Shown here: positions 24,488 through 32,938 of the stretch, in pieces
Layout: each line of letters starts with the position of its first letter
Numbering within the stretch: the first letter of the stretch is position 1
Assembly (NCBI GenBank): GCA_963721105.1
Contig: CAVRHY010000011.1
Location: 1,302,001-1,366,000 of the forward strand
Source: Thermohalobaculum sp963721105
Lineage (GTDB): Bacteria; Pseudomonadota; Alphaproteobacteria; Rhodobacterales; Rhodobacteraceae
Direction: 5' to 3'
DNA length: 64,000 bases
The notes under the pieces: generated by a model
Seen by the model: only the letters and a program-made list of their open reading frames with translations
Told to the model about the DNA's origin: nothing
Database searches by the model: none
Program-made: the position numbers and the translations under genes

Positions 24488-26136
24488 TGGCTCAGCTTAC
24501 CGGCTCCGAACGCCGCATCGCGATGGTGATGTCGCTCCTTGCGGTGCTGGTCGGGCTTACGATGGCCGTTGTCGGGCACAGCGATCCGATGGGCGTCCAC
24601 GGCTGGATCGTGCTGATATTCGGCGCGGTGTTGTTCTTCATGGCCGGCAATGCGCTGGACGAGCCGGAGCCGCCCGAGGATCGGCTCGCCTCCTACTATG
24701 ACGATCCGACCAGGGTTGGCATCGTCGTGGCGCTCGGCTGGGCGGTCTTCGGCATGGGAATGGGGGTCTGGGTGGCGGCGCAGCTCGCCTGGCCCGATCT
24801 GCGTTTCGACGGCGCCTGGTCGAGCTTCGGCCGGCTGCGCCCCATGCATACCTCGGGCGTGATCTTCGGCTTCGCGGGCAATGCCCTGATCGCGACCTCG
24901 TTCCACGTCATGCAGCGCACCAGCCGCGCCCGGCTGCCCGGCCAGATCAGCCCATGGTTCGTGCTGCTGGGCTACAACCTGTTCTGCGTTATTGCGATCA
25001 GCGGCTATCCCATGGGCGTCACCCAGTCCAAGGAATACGCCGAGCCGGAATGGTATGCCGACATCTGGCTGGTGGTCGTCTGGGTGACCTATTTCGTGCT
25101 CTACATGCGGACGCTGGCGCGCCGGAACGAGCCGCACATCTACGTCGCCAACTGGTACTACATGGCCTTCATCCTGGTCATGGCGGTGCTGCACATCGTC
25201 AACAACCTGGCCCTGCCGGCCTCGTTCGCCGCCGCGAAAAGCTATTCTGCCTTCGCGGGCGTTCAGGATGCGATGACGGAATGGTGGTACGGCCACAATG
25301 CGGTGGCCTTCTTCCTGACCGCCGGGTTCCTGGGGATGCTCTACTACTTCCTGCCGAAACGGGCGGAGCGGCCGATCTATTCCTACCGGCTCTCGATCCT
25401 CAGCTTCTGGGGCATCACCTTCTTCTACATCTGGGTAGGATCGCATCACCTGCACTACACGGCGCTGCCGCAGTGGGTGCAGACGCTGGGCATGACGTTC
25501 TCGGTGATGCTGCTCGTGCCCTCGTGGGCGACGGCCGGCAACGCGCTGATGACGCTGAACGGCGCCTGGCACAAGGTGCGCGATGACGCGACGCTGCGTT
25601 TCATGGTGCTCGCCGCCATCTTCTACGGCCTCGCCACCTTCGAGGGGTCGTTCCTGGCGATCCGACCGGTGAACGCGCTCTCGCACTACACAGACTGGAC
25701 GGTGGGCCACGTTCATGCGGGCGCCATGGGGTGGGTCGCGCTGATCAGTTTCGGGTCGATCTACGCGGTCACCCCGCTGCTCTGGCGCCGTGAGACGATG
25801 TACTCTTGGCGCCTGGTCGAGGTGCACTTCTGGCTCGCCCTGTCAGGGACCGTGATCTACATATTCGCCATGTGGAATTCTGGCATTACGCAAGGGTTGA
25901 TGTGGCGCACCTACACCGATGTCGGCACGTTGCGGTACTCCTTCCTCGACACGCTGGTGGCGATGCACCCCTATTATATCGCGCGCGCGTTTGGCGGAGC
26001 GCTGTTCCTGCTGGGCGCGATCCTCGCCCTCTACAACGTTCTCATGACGATCCGGCGGGTGCCCGGCAGATCGCCCGCGCTCGATTACCCCACTGGGTCC
26101 GAGACGACGGAACCTGCCGTGCCGGCTGGAGAGTAG
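24487..26136 (+). CDS. ccoN: cbb3-type cytochrome c oxidase subunit I (CcoN)
   Basis: 549 residues, catalytic membrane subunit of the high-affinity oxidase that reduces O2 at low oxygen. Haem and CuB ligands are in place: Arg-Pro-Met-His-Thr-Ser-Gly, Trp-Trp-Tyr-Gly-His-Asn-Ala-Val, Gly-Ser-His-His-Leu-His-Tyr-Thr, and Gly-His-Val-His-Ala-Gly-Ala-Met-Gly-Trp. The helix before the His-His pair contains Tyr-Ile-Trp-Val, the active-site Tyr position. The first 80 residues add two membrane helices ahead of the catalytic core, as in other alphaproteobacterial CcoN. An alternative GTG start at 24484 is one codon upstream. First large gene of ccoNOQP. Confidence 0.95.
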   Translation: MAQLTGSERRIAMVMSLLAVLVGLTMAVVGHSDPMGVHGWIVLIFGAVLFFMAGNALDEPEPPEDRLASYYDDPTRVGIVVALGWAVFGMGMGVWVAAQLAWPDLRFDGAWSSFGRLRPMHTSGVIFGFAGNALIATSFHVMQRTSRARLPGQISPWFVLLGYNLFCVIAISGYPMGVTQSKEYAEPEWYADIWLVVVWVTYFVLYMRTLARRNEPHIYVANWYYMAFILVMAVLHIVNNLALPASFAAAKSYSAFAGVQDAMTEWWYGHNAVAFFLTAGFLGMLYYFLPKRAERPIYSYRLSILSFWGITFFYIWVGSHHLHYTALPQWVQTLGMTFSVMLLVPSWATAGNALMTLNGAWHKVRDDATLRFMVLAAIFYGLATFEGSFLAIRPVNALSHYTDWTVGHVHAGAMGWVALISFGSIYAVTPLLWRRETMYSWRLVEVHFWLALSGTVIYIFAMWNSGITQGLMWRTYTDVGTLRYSFLDTLVAMHPYYIARAFGGALFLLGAILALYNVLMTIRRVPGRSPALDYPTGSETTEPAVPAGE

Positions 26137-26139
26137 CCC

Positions 26140-26922
26140 ATGTTCCGGTCCCTTCTGGCTCCCTTCCGCCGGTTCTTCGAGGCCCATGCCGCTGCGCATT
26201 ACCGCCTCGAACGTTATTCGATGGGTCTGACGATCGGCATCATACTCGCCGCCGGCGTCGGAGGCTTCGTCGAGATCGCGCCCCTCTTCACGATCGACGA
26301 GACGGTCGAGGACGCGCCGGACATGCGCGTCTACACGCCGCTCGAGCAGGCCGGGCGCGACATCTACATCCGCGAAGGCTGCTATGCCTGTCACAGCCAG
26401 ATGATCCGCACCCTCGCCGACGACGTGGATCGCTACGGTCACTATTCGCTGGCGGTCGAGAGCAAGTACGATCACCCGATGCTGTGGGGCTCGAAGCGCA
26501 CCGGACCCGATCTGGCGCGGGTCGGCGCCAAGTACTCCGACACCTGGCACGTCCAGCATCTGGCCAACCCGCGCGATCTCGTGCCGCAGTCGGTGATGCC
26601 GGCCTACGCCTTCCTTCTGGACGAACCGCTTGATGTCGAGAGCCTGCCGGGCCGGATGTTGGCGCTGCGCCGGGTGGGCGTGCCCTATACCGACGAGATG
26701 ATCGCGAACGCCGTCGCCGATGCGGCGGCCCAGTCGCGACCCAACAGCTCTCGCGCCCAGGGGGTCGTCGACCGCTACGGCGAGGACACGAACGTTCGCG
26801 CCTTCGACGGCATCGAGGATCGCGTCAGCGAGATGGATGCACTGGTGGCATACCTGCAGATCCTGGGTCAGCTGACGGAAATCCCCGCGATCGATCCTGT
26901 CGCCCGAGCGATGACGGAGTAG
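26140..26922 (+). CDS. ccoO: cbb3-type oxidase subunit II, mono-haem CcoO
   Basis: 260 residues. An N-terminal membrane anchor (about 29-47) is followed by a periplasmic c-type cytochrome domain with Cys81-Tyr-Ala-Cys84-His85 in the typical Glu-Gly-Cys-Tyr-Ala-Cys-His-Ser-Gln context. The axial Met lies in Ser-Val-Met-Pro-Ala-Tyr. CcoO passes electrons from CcoP to CcoN. The length and the Lys-Arg-Thr-Gly-Pro-Asp-Leu-Ala-Arg-Val-Gly motif are standard. It starts 3 bases after ccoN. Confidence 0.95.
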   Translation: MFRSLLAPFRRFFEAHAAAHYRLERYSMGLTIGIILAAGVGGFVEIAPLFTIDETVEDAPDMRVYTPLEQAGRDIYIREGCYACHSQMIRTLADDVDRYGHYSLAVESKYDHPMLWGSKRTGPDLARVGAKYSDTWHVQHLANPRDLVPQSVMPAYAFLLDEPLDVESLPGRMLALRRVGVPYTDEMIANAVADAAAQSRPNSSRAQGVVDRYGEDTNVRAFDGIEDRVSEMDALVAYLQILGQLTEIPAIDPVARAMTE

Positions 26923-26925
26923 CAG

Positions 26926-27096
26926 ATGCAGATCACGCATGACCTACTGGTGGGGCTCGCCAAGTACTTCGGGCTTTTCTACCTGATCGCGATGTCTGTC
27001 GCGGTCACGGTGTACGCGTTCTGGCCGTCGCTCGGGAAACGCTTCGACCACGCCGCCAGAAGCGTGCTGGACGACGAGGACGGGCCATGTCGGTAA
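26926..27096 (+). CDS. ccoQ: cbb3-type oxidase subunit CcoQ (FixQ)
   Basis: A 56-residue protein, found by reading the gap between ccoO and ccoP. One membrane helix (Phe-Gly-Leu-Phe-Tyr-Leu-Ile-Ala-Met-Ser-Val-Ala-Val-Thr-Val) is followed by Tyr-Ala-Phe-Trp-Pro-Ser and a charged tail ending in Asp-Asp-Glu-Asp, the CcoQ layout. It stabilises the complex in the inner membrane. The start lies 3 bases after ccoO, and its 3' end overlaps ccoP by ten bases. Confidence 0.88.
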   Translation: MQITHDLLVGLAKYFGLFYLIAMSVAVTVYAFWPSLGKRFDHAARSVLDDEDGPCR

Positions 27097-27959
27097 GGGA
27101 GCGCGACCCGCTGACCGGGCACGAGACAACCGGTCACGAATGGAATGGCATCACCGAGCTGAACACGCGGGTGCCCCGGGCCATCTGGTGGTTCATCGGG
27201 ATCACGCATGTCTGGGCCGTGCTGATCTGGATCCTGATGCCGTCCTGGCCGCTGATCCACACCTACGCAAAGGGCATCCTCGGCATCGACCAGAAGCAGC
27301 GTGTCGAGGAGCAGGTGCGCGAGATGCGCCTTTCCCGGCGCGACTGGGTCGAGGCGTTCGAGCAGCGGAGCTTCGACGAGATCAGGGCCGATCCGCGACT
27401 TATGGAGATCGTGTCCAAGACCGGCCCGGTGCTGTTCGCCGACAACTGCGCGGGGTGTCACGGCGCGCAGGGGCAGGGCGGTCACGGCTTTCCCAGGCTG
27501 ACCGACCGGGCCTGGCTGTGGGGGTCCGAGGATGACACCATCATGGAGACGATCCGGGTCGGGGTGAACGCGCCCCACCCGGAGACGCGCGTCTCGCAGA
27601 TGCTGGCCTTCGGTCGAGACGGCATCCTGACGCGTGACCAGATACGGGCGGTCGTGGCCTATGTCATGTCGCTCTCGGGCAGCGACGTCGACCCGGAGCA
27701 GAAGGCGACAGGCGCCGGTATTTTTGCCGAGAACTGCGCGGGCTGCCACGGCGAAGATGCGAAGGGGATGCAGGAAACCGGCGCGCCCGACCTGACGGAC
27801 AACTTCTGGCTTTACGGCGGCGACGCGGACTCGCTGTTCCAGACCGTCTATAATGGCAGGCAGGGGTGGATGCCGGCGTGGGAAGGCCGGATAAGCCTTG
27901 CCGACCGCAAGATCCTGACGCTCTACCTCGGCGAACTGGCGAGGAGGACGCACCGATGA
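27087..27959 (+). CDS. ccoP: cbb3-type oxidase subunit III, di-haem CcoP
   Basis: 290 residues. N-terminal cytoplasmic piece with Gly-His-Glu-Trp-Asn-Gly-Ile, one strong membrane helix (about 32-50) and a periplasmic part with two c-type haem sites: Cys121-Ala-Gly-Cys124-His125 and Cys217-Ala-Gly-Cys220-His221. Axial Met candidates are in Gln-Met-Leu-Ala-Phe and Gly-Trp-Met-Pro-Ala-Trp. CcoP accepts electrons from soluble or membrane cytochromes. The stop overlaps the next small gene (ATGA). Confidence 0.95.
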   Translation: MSVRERDPLTGHETTGHEWNGITELNTRVPRAIWWFIGITHVWAVLIWILMPSWPLIHTYAKGILGIDQKQRVEEQVREMRLSRRDWVEAFEQRSFDEIRADPRLMEIVSKTGPVLFADNCAGCHGAQGQGGHGFPRLTDRAWLWGSEDDTIMETIRVGVNAPHPETRVSQMLAFGRDGILTRDQIRAVVAYVMSLSGSDVDPEQKATGAGIFAENCAGCHGEDAKGMQETGAPDLTDNFWLYGGDADSLFQTVYNGRQGWMPAWEGRISLADRKILTLYLGELARRTHR

Positions 27960-28165
27960 CCGGCCTCACAAGGGCGCGACCGCCGTTCTGGTCGCGCTCG
28001 CGGCTTGCCGTCCTGGGCATGTTGGCCATCGTCGTGGCGATCTTCGTCGGCGCCAACGCGCATCTGATAGTCGTCTCTCTGTCGACGCAGCCAGCCTGCG
28101 TCCCGCACCTCAAAGCCCCGGAAGAAGGCGCCGCGACCTATCGCGCGGCGATGCCGTCATGCTGA
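27956..28165 (+). CDS. Small membrane protein of the cco operon, unknown function
   Basis: 69 residues. A single membrane helix (Ala-Val-Leu-Gly-Met-Leu-Ala-Ile-Val-Val-Ala-Ile-Phe-Val-Gly) is followed by Ala-Asn-Ala-His-Leu and a periplasmic tail with two Cys residues (Pro-Ala-Cys-Val-Pro-His-Leu and the C-terminal Ser-Cys). It overlaps ccoP and the following gene, so it is translated with the oxidase. I have seen similar proteins after ccoP in related bacteria but know of no assigned function. The conserved Cys, His and Pro make metal or haem handling imaginable; that is speculation. Confidence 0.7.
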   Translation: MTGLTRARPPFWSRSRLAVLGMLAIVVAIFVGANAHLIVVSLSTQPACVPHLKAPEEGAATYRAAMPSC

Positions 28166-29040
28166 GCGACCGAACCGACCCACCCCCTCCCGACAACCCG
28201 CACGACGCCGGGGTCATCCCCAAGGTCGTCCCGCCGCTGCCGCGCGAAAACCCCCACGCCCGCAACCTGCCATGGCGCACCGCGTTCGACTGGCTTCGGG
28301 CGGGCTGGGCCGACCTCTGGACGAACCCGGTGCCCAGCCTGCTGTACGGCATCGGGGTCTTCGCGCTTTCCGCGTTCGTGATCTGGTTCCTGTTCGCGCT
28401 CGAGCTCGACTTTGTCCTGTTTCCCGCGCTTGCCGGGTTCATGATCATCGGCCCACTCATCGCCAGCGGCCTTTATGAGAAAAGTCGCCGGTTGGAGAGC
28501 GGTCAACGCACCGGGCTCCTGGCCATGATTTTCGTAAAACCGAGGTCGCGCTATTCCGCGCTGTTCATGGGCGTCCTGCTGCTGGGACTGTTCCTGCTGT
28601 GGATGCGTGCAGCCGTGCTGATCTACGCGCTGTTCTTCGGGCTCGTTCCGTTCCCGGGGACTGACGAGATCCTGCCGATGCTGCTGACGACCCCGTCCGG
28701 CTGGGGCCTGCTGATCGTCGGCGGCGCCGTCGGCGCGCTCTTCGCCGCCTTTGCCTTTGCGATCAGCGTCTTCGGCATGCCGATGCTTCTGGAGGAACAG
28801 ACCGATGCGATGTCGGCGCTGGGAATCAGCATGGCGATCGTCTGGAACAATCTGCGCGTCATGCTCGCCTGGGGCGCCATCGTCCTCGCCCTCATCCTTC
28901 TGTCGATCATGACCGGATTCGTCGCGCTGGTGATCGTCTATCCGGTGCTCGGCCACGGCGCCTGGCACGCCTATCGAGCCCTGCGGGGTCGTGACCGCCA
29001 GGATGGAGAGAGCGAGCGCATGTTCATCCAACCGGCGTGA
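28159..29040 (+). CDS. DUF2189 family multi-spanning membrane protein
   Basis: 293 residues with about six membrane helices after a proline-rich cytoplasmic leader. The block Ala-Gly-Trp-Ala-Asp-Leu-Trp-Thr-Asn-Pro near residue 50, Gly-Pro-Leu-Ile-Ala-Ser-Gly-Leu-Tyr, and Pro-Val-Leu-Gly-His-Gly-Ala-Trp-His-Ala-Tyr-Arg near the C-terminus are characteristic of DUF2189. Function unknown; it is often found with cytochrome oxidase genes. The start overlaps the preceding small gene by seven bases. Last gene of the cco transcript, convergent with the cytochrome c gene 106 bases on. Confidence 0.85.
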   Translation: MLSDRTDPPPPDNPHDAGVIPKVVPPLPRENPHARNLPWRTAFDWLRAGWADLWTNPVPSLLYGIGVFALSAFVIWFLFALELDFVLFPALAGFMIIGPLIASGLYEKSRRLESGQRTGLLAMIFVKPRSRYSALFMGVLLLGLFLLWMRAAVLIYALFFGLVPFPGTDEILPMLLTTPSGWGLLIVGGAVGALFAAFAFAISVFGMPMLLEEQTDAMSALGISMAIVWNNLRVMLAWGAIVLALILLSIMTGFVALVIVYPVLGHGAWHAYRALRGRDRQDGESERMFIQPA

Positions 29041-29146
29041 GACAGCGATGACGGCAGCTATCATGCCCCAGCGGGGCTGAACCGCTCGAGCGCTGAACCA
29101 CTCACACCGGCATCTTCGAGACCTGTGGCTGCCGCAGGGAACAATG

Positions 29147-29533
29147 CTATTCGAACGTCTCAAGGTAGCAGATGACATCCTCGCGGTCGTGCTCGTCTGA
29201 CAGCCCGGGGAAGGTCATTTTTGTTCCCTTGATCATGTCCCGGGGACCCTTGAGGTACTCGTCGAGCGCCTCTTTTGACCAGACCAGCCCTTCCTCTTTC
29301 TTCTGCATGAACGCCTTGGAATATTTATACCCTTCGACCGAGGCTGCCTCGTTACCTACGATGCCCGTCAACGCCGGGCCGACCAGATTCCGCGCGTTCT
29401 CGCCGATCTGGTGGCACGATTTGCACTTGGCGAACACCTTCTCGCCGTGAGCGGCGTCACAGTCAGCAAGGGCGGGGCTTGCCAAGGCTACGGCAATGAT
29501 GGCGAGTGTCGCGCTCTTGAAGATGGGCATCAT
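29147..29533 (-). CDS. Periplasmic class I cytochrome c
   Basis: 128 residues. Signal peptide through Ala-Leu-Ala, then the haem site Cys37-Lys-Ser-Cys40-His41. The axial Met is in Lys-Met-Thr-Phe-Pro-Gly near 105, followed by a C-terminal helix with Val-Ile-Cys-Tyr-Leu. It is of the c2/c550 kind that donates electrons to oxidases and nitrous-oxide reductase. The start has two ATGs (29533 and 29530) with GGAG about 8 bases upstream. It follows the nosX gene in the same direction and probably serves the nos and/or cbb3 enzymes. Confidence 0.9.
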   Translation of the reverse strand: MMPIFKSATLAIIAVALASPALADCDAAHGEKVFAKCKSCHQIGENARNLVGPALTGIVGNEAASVEGYKYSKAFMQKKEEGLVWSKEALDEYLKGPRDMIKGTKMTFPGLSDEHDREDVICYLETFE

Positions 29534-29657
29534 CGGAAGCTCCTTTTTGGCGGATCTACGTGCCCGCATGGGGCGGAGTCTGCGGGGGCGGAACCCGGGT
29601 AGCGCGGCCTGGGTTCCCGAGGACAGCACCAGCGCCAGACCGACGAGTTGCTGAAGG

Positions 29658-30584
29658 TCATCCGTGGCGCATGATGATCGCCGCACCCTCTGCGGGGCGG
29701 AGCCAGGCCGCGCGAAGCTGCGAGCGCTGGAACGCCGAAGCAGCCGCGGCGCCGTCCATGAGCGCCAGGGCGGTCGAGAGCGCATCCGCGTGCATGGCGG
29801 TTGCGGCGGCGGCGGTGACGCTCCGCCACTGGCCGCCTCTGCGACCGCTGGCCGGATCGAACAGATGCCGAAGCCCGTCGCCAGCGACCGGCGCGGAGGT
29901 GGCCAGTGCGCCACCGGCGATCTCAAGCGGTTCCACCCCTCTGCCGGGCGAGACCTGCCAGGGGCGACCGGACGGGTGTGGACCGAGCGCCCGCACCTCG
30001 CCGATATCGACCAGAACATGATCGTAGCCGCGCGCGCGCAACAGATCGGCGATCCGGTCGGAGACGTACCCTTGTGCGATGCCGTTCAGAGTCGCCCTCA
30101 TGCCCGCGCGCCGGAAGCGGATGGCAGCGGGCGAGACCTCGACGGCTCGCCAGTTCACTCGTGCCAGCGCATCCGCAACGGTCCGCAGGTCGGGCGCGGG
30201 CGTGGCGGCATAGAGCTCCCACAGCGGCTGGACGGTCACGTCGAAAACGCCGCCGGTGATCCGCGAGACGGAGGCGCCGTGCGCGAGCACCTCGACCAGC
30301 TCGGGCGGCGGAGCGTCCAGCCGACCGTGACGGTTCAGGCGCGAGAGCGCAGAGTTGGGGCGGTAGAGGCTGAGGATCGCCTCGAGCCGCTCGATCTCGG
30401 TCAAGGCGGCATCTATGGCCGGACCCGCGCCGCGCACGGGCAGCAGCATCTCTGCCTCGGCGCCCAGCGCGCTGCCCCGCCAGCGATAGAGACCCTGGGC
30501 ACGCGCGCCCTCGACGCCGGCAACTGCGGCGACCGCGGCGGAACCGGCGGCGATGGTCAGGAAACGGCGGCGGGACAAACTCAT
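29658..30584 (-). CDS. nosX: FAD:protein FMN transferase, NosX-type (ApbE family)
   Basis: 308 residues. A twin-arginine signal (Ser-Arg-Arg-Arg-Phe-Leu) is followed by the ApbE fold: Ser-Ala-Leu-Gly-Ala-Glu, the Arg-Pro-Asn-Ser-Ala-Leu-Ser-Arg-Leu-Asn motif, Gly-Gly-Val-Phe-Asp-Val-Thr, and Thr-Leu-Asn-Gly-Ile-Ala-Gln-Gly-Tyr-Val near 170. The metal-site Asp is in His-Ala-Asp-Ala-Leu-Ser-Thr-Ala. In nos clusters NosX flavinylates NosR by covalently attaching FMN in the periplasm. The position after nosL and the preserved NosR FMN domain support this. Confidence 0.9.
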   Translation of the reverse strand: MSLSRRRFLTIAAGSAAVAAVAGVEGARAQGLYRWRGSALGAEAEMLLPVRGAGPAIDAALTEIERLEAILSLYRPNSALSRLNRHGRLDAPPPELVEVLAHGASVSRITGGVFDVTVQPLWELYAATPAPDLRTVADALARVNWRAVEVSPAAIRFRRAGMRATLNGIAQGYVSDRIADLLRARGYDHVLVDIGEVRALGPHPSGRPWQVSPGRGVEPLEIAGGALATSAPVAGDGLRHLFDPASGRRGGQWRSVTAAAATAMHADALSTALALMDGAAAASAFQRSQLRAAWLRPAEGAAIIMRHG

Positions 30585-30696
30585 TGGGTGCTCTCTCCGG
30601 ACGGCGTCGCGCCGGTCTGCGTCGGTGATCCGGTCGGCATCGACATGCCGGGACGCATGATGCCGGAATCGCCCGTCGCGTTCGATGCCTGCGGCG

Positions 30697-31248
30697 TCAC
30701 GGCTCCCGATCCAGTCTGGCTCGCATCGAGCGGCGTCGCCATGCCCGGCGGCATGGCCGGGCCGAGCCGGCGTTCTCGCCGATCACATAGTCCTCCGGAA
30801 TCCCTTCCCAGTCGACAAGCCGGCCGCCATGAGCCTTGGCGAAACTCTCGGCGGCGGCCTGGTCCGAGAAGGGAACCGCCTCCGGCTGGCCCATGCCGCC
30901 GCGCGCGTCCGACGCGATGACGTAGGTTGCCTTATCGGCGGCCAGCCACCCCGAGGGATGTTCCCATTCGCCCTCCGTCATGTCGGTGACGTAGATCGCG
31001 GTGATGTCCTTGGGCTCGCCGGGCAGCAGCGTGAATGCCTTCGCGTCGGTGACCGATGGAAACCAGAGCGGTTGGTCCGTGCTCTCCAGGTGTACCTGTG
31101 CCTTGGGACCGAGGTGATCGACCAGGATCATGCCGCCGAAATAGGTGACGGCCTCGCGGTCCGGCGTCACTGGCGGCGGCACCTTGTCCTCGTGCTCGTC
31201 GCAGGCGGCCAGCAACAGGGGCAGGCAGACGAGGAACAGCCAGCGCAT
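30697..31248 (-). CDS. nosL: NosL copper-binding lipoprotein
   Basis: 183 residues as read. The lipobox Leu-Leu-Ala-Ala-Cys is near residue 16, so it is an outer- or inner-membrane-anchored periplasmic lipoprotein that delivers Cu(I) for the CuZ site of NosZ. Family features: Phe-Gly-Gly-Met-Ile-Leu near 40, Asp-Ala-Arg-Gly-Gly-Met-Gly near 115, and Pro-Glu-Asp-Tyr-Val-Ile-Gly. The last 25 residues turn arginine-rich. In another frame from about 30770 a Met/Pro/Ser/Thr-rich tail runs to 30581 and ends overlapping the nosX start (ATGA), so the true 3' end may lie there after a one-base frameshift. Confidence 0.82.
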   Translation of the reverse strand: MRWLFLVCLPLLLAACDEHEDKVPPPVTPDREAVTYFGGMILVDHLGPKAQVHLESTDQPLWFPSVTDAKAFTLLPGEPKDITAIYVTDMTEGEWEHPSGWLAADKATYVIASDARGGMGQPEAVPFSDQAAAESFAKAHGGRLVDWEGIPEDYVIGENAGSARPCRRAWRRRSMRARLDREP

Positions 31249-32069
31249 CAGAGTTCCCTCCGCGCAAAGATGAGGGTCGCGGCGCCCAGTGGCACGATGA
31301 TCCAGGCGGTCAGCGCGGCGAGCGCGAGCAGCGGTGAGATGGAATCCGCCACCGTGCCGAGCCCGGCGACGCTCGCCGCCGCCTCGAACCCGACCAGCGT
31401 GAACAGCCGGTAGGCGTCGGCAGGGTTCGCCATCAGGAGCGCCGGGAGCACGTCGCCTATGACGCCTTGACCGCCCGTGGCGACCAGCGCTCCGAGCAGC
31501 CCCATGTCATAGAGCACGACAAAGATCAGCCAGACGCCGACTGCGACGCCGCCCGCCGTTGCCCGCTCGGCCACCAGAACGCTGACGAGATAGCCGATGG
31601 CGATGAAGCACCAGCCGAGCAGCACGCTGGCGCCGAGCATTGCCGCGAAGGCCCGCCATTCCGCTGCCGTCGGAACCTCGAACGCCGTGAGGGCGATCGC
31701 GGACAGCCCGAAGCCGACGATCGTGGCAAAGGCTAGGATCGCGGCATGACCCAGGAACTTGCCCGCGATCACCTGGCCACGGCTGACCGGGTAGGCCAGC
31801 AGAAGCAGAAGCGTGCCCTGCTCGGCCTCGCCAACGATGGCGTCGAAGGCGAGAAGCAGCGCGATCAGCGGCAGGAGGTAGATTGCCAGCGAGGCGAGCG
31901 AGACCACCGTCACCGCCAGACGGCCGGCCGCGACACCCCCGGTCGGGGCGGCGCCGAGAAAGCCCAGAACCAGCGCCAGCAGTGCCAGCAGCAGCGTGGC
32001 CGCTGCGACCCAGCGGTTGCGCAGCCCCTCGCGGATCTCGCGACCGGCAATGATCAGCACGCGGCTCAC
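31248..32069 (-). CDS. nosY: NosY ABC transporter permease
   Basis: 273 residues with about six membrane helices, the membrane part of the NosDFY complex that supplies what is needed to build the CuZ cluster of NosZ. Leu-Ala-Tyr-Pro-Val-Ser-Arg-Gly-Gln-Val near 93 and Gly-Glu-Ala-Glu-Gln-Gly-Thr-Leu just before it form the ABC-2 type motif. GTG start at 32069 overlaps the nosF stop by four bases; the 3' end overlaps nosL by one base. Confidence 0.92.
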   Translation of the reverse strand: MSRVLIIAGREIREGLRNRWVAAATLLLALLALVLGFLGAAPTGGVAAGRLAVTVVSLASLAIYLLPLIALLLAFDAIVGEAEQGTLLLLLAYPVSRGQVIAGKFLGHAAILAFATIVGFGLSAIALTAFEVPTAAEWRAFAAMLGASVLLGWCFIAIGYLVSVLVAERATAGGVAVGVWLIFVVLYDMGLLGALVATGGQGVIGDVLPALLMANPADAYRLFTLVGFEAAASVAGLGTVADSISPLLALAALTAWIIVPLGAATLIFARREL

Positions 32070-32938
32070 TCTGCAGCCTCCCTCAGCGGCGCCGCGGCCG
32101 CCATGGCGGCCGGTTCGGCCATGCTGAGATGCACATAGATGTCCTCGAGGCTGGGGGGCACCATGTCGATGTCGTCGACCGGCTCCGCGGCCAGCCGGCG
32201 GAGCGTCGCCATCTTGTCCTCGGGCCGCACGTCGAGGCGCCGCTCCACGCCGTCTTTGATGGCGCGGATCTGCACCGGCAGGTCGGCCTGGCGCCTGAGG
32301 TCGTCCAGCGTGCCGCAAGCGACCAGCCGCCCCCTGGCTAACACGGCCATGCGGTCGGCGCGCAGCTCGAGCTCGGTCAGGGCGTGCGACGAGATCAGCA
32401 CGGTCGTGCCCTCGTCGCGCATCTGGCGCAGTATGTCGTAGAAGGTGCGCCGCAGCATGGGATCGAGGCCGGTCGTCGGTTCGTCGAGCACCAGCAGCCG
32501 CGGCCGCCCGAGCAGCGCCTGGGCAAGGCCGAGCCGCTGCCGCATGCCCTTCGAATATGTGCGCACCGGCCGGCTCGCTGCCTCCGTCAGGCCGACACGA
32601 TCCAATAGATGTTCGGCCTGGTGCGGCGGCGCACCCTTCAGGCGTGCGTAGAAGCGCAGGATCTCTTGCCCCTTCATGCCGCCGGTGAACGAGATATTCT
32701 CGGGCAGGAAGCCGATTTCGGCCCGCCGACTGGCTGCCGGCGCGCGGCCGAGCAGCTCGATCCGACCGCTGCTCGGCCGCGTGAGGCCCAGCAGAAGCTT
32801 CATCAGCGTGGTCTTGCCGGCGCCGTTGTGACCAAGCAGTGCCAGCATATCTCCCCCGCGCACGTCCAGCGTCAGCCCGTCGAGAGCCGTCAGAGCGCCG
32901 TAGCGCTTCGTCAGGTTCTCTACCGAGATCGCGCTCAC
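32066..32938 (-). CDS. nosF: NosF ABC transporter ATPase
   Basis: 290 residues. Walker A Gly-His-Asn-Gly-Ala-Gly-Lys-Thr-Thr, signature Tyr-Ser-Lys-Gly-Met-Arg-Gln-Arg, Walker B Leu-Leu-Val-Leu-Asp-Glu-Pro, and H-loop Ser-Ser-His are all intact. It energises NosDFY in the cytoplasm. The start is GTG at 32938, overlapping the nosD stop by four bases (GTGA). A weaker start further upstream would run through nosD coding sequence and is rejected. Confidence 0.93.
   Translation of the reverse strand: MSAISVENLTKRYGALTALDGLTLDVRGGDMLALLGHNGAGKTTLMKLLLGLTRPSSGRIELLGRAPAASRRAEIGFLPENISFTGGMKGQEILRFYARLKGAPPHQAEHLLDRVGLTEAASRPVRTYSKGMRQRLGLAQALLGRPRLLVLDEPTTGLDPMLRRTFYDILRQMRDEGTTVLISSHALTELELRADRMAVLARGRLVACGTLDDLRRQADLPVQIRAIKDGVERRLDVRPEDKMATLRRLAAEPVDDIDMVPPSLEDIYVHLSMAEPAAMAAAAPLREAAE

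Noticed and set aside
24376..25827. 483-codon minus frame opposite ccoN
   Set aside because: Arginine- and glutamine-rich shadow of ccoN; no recognisable domain.
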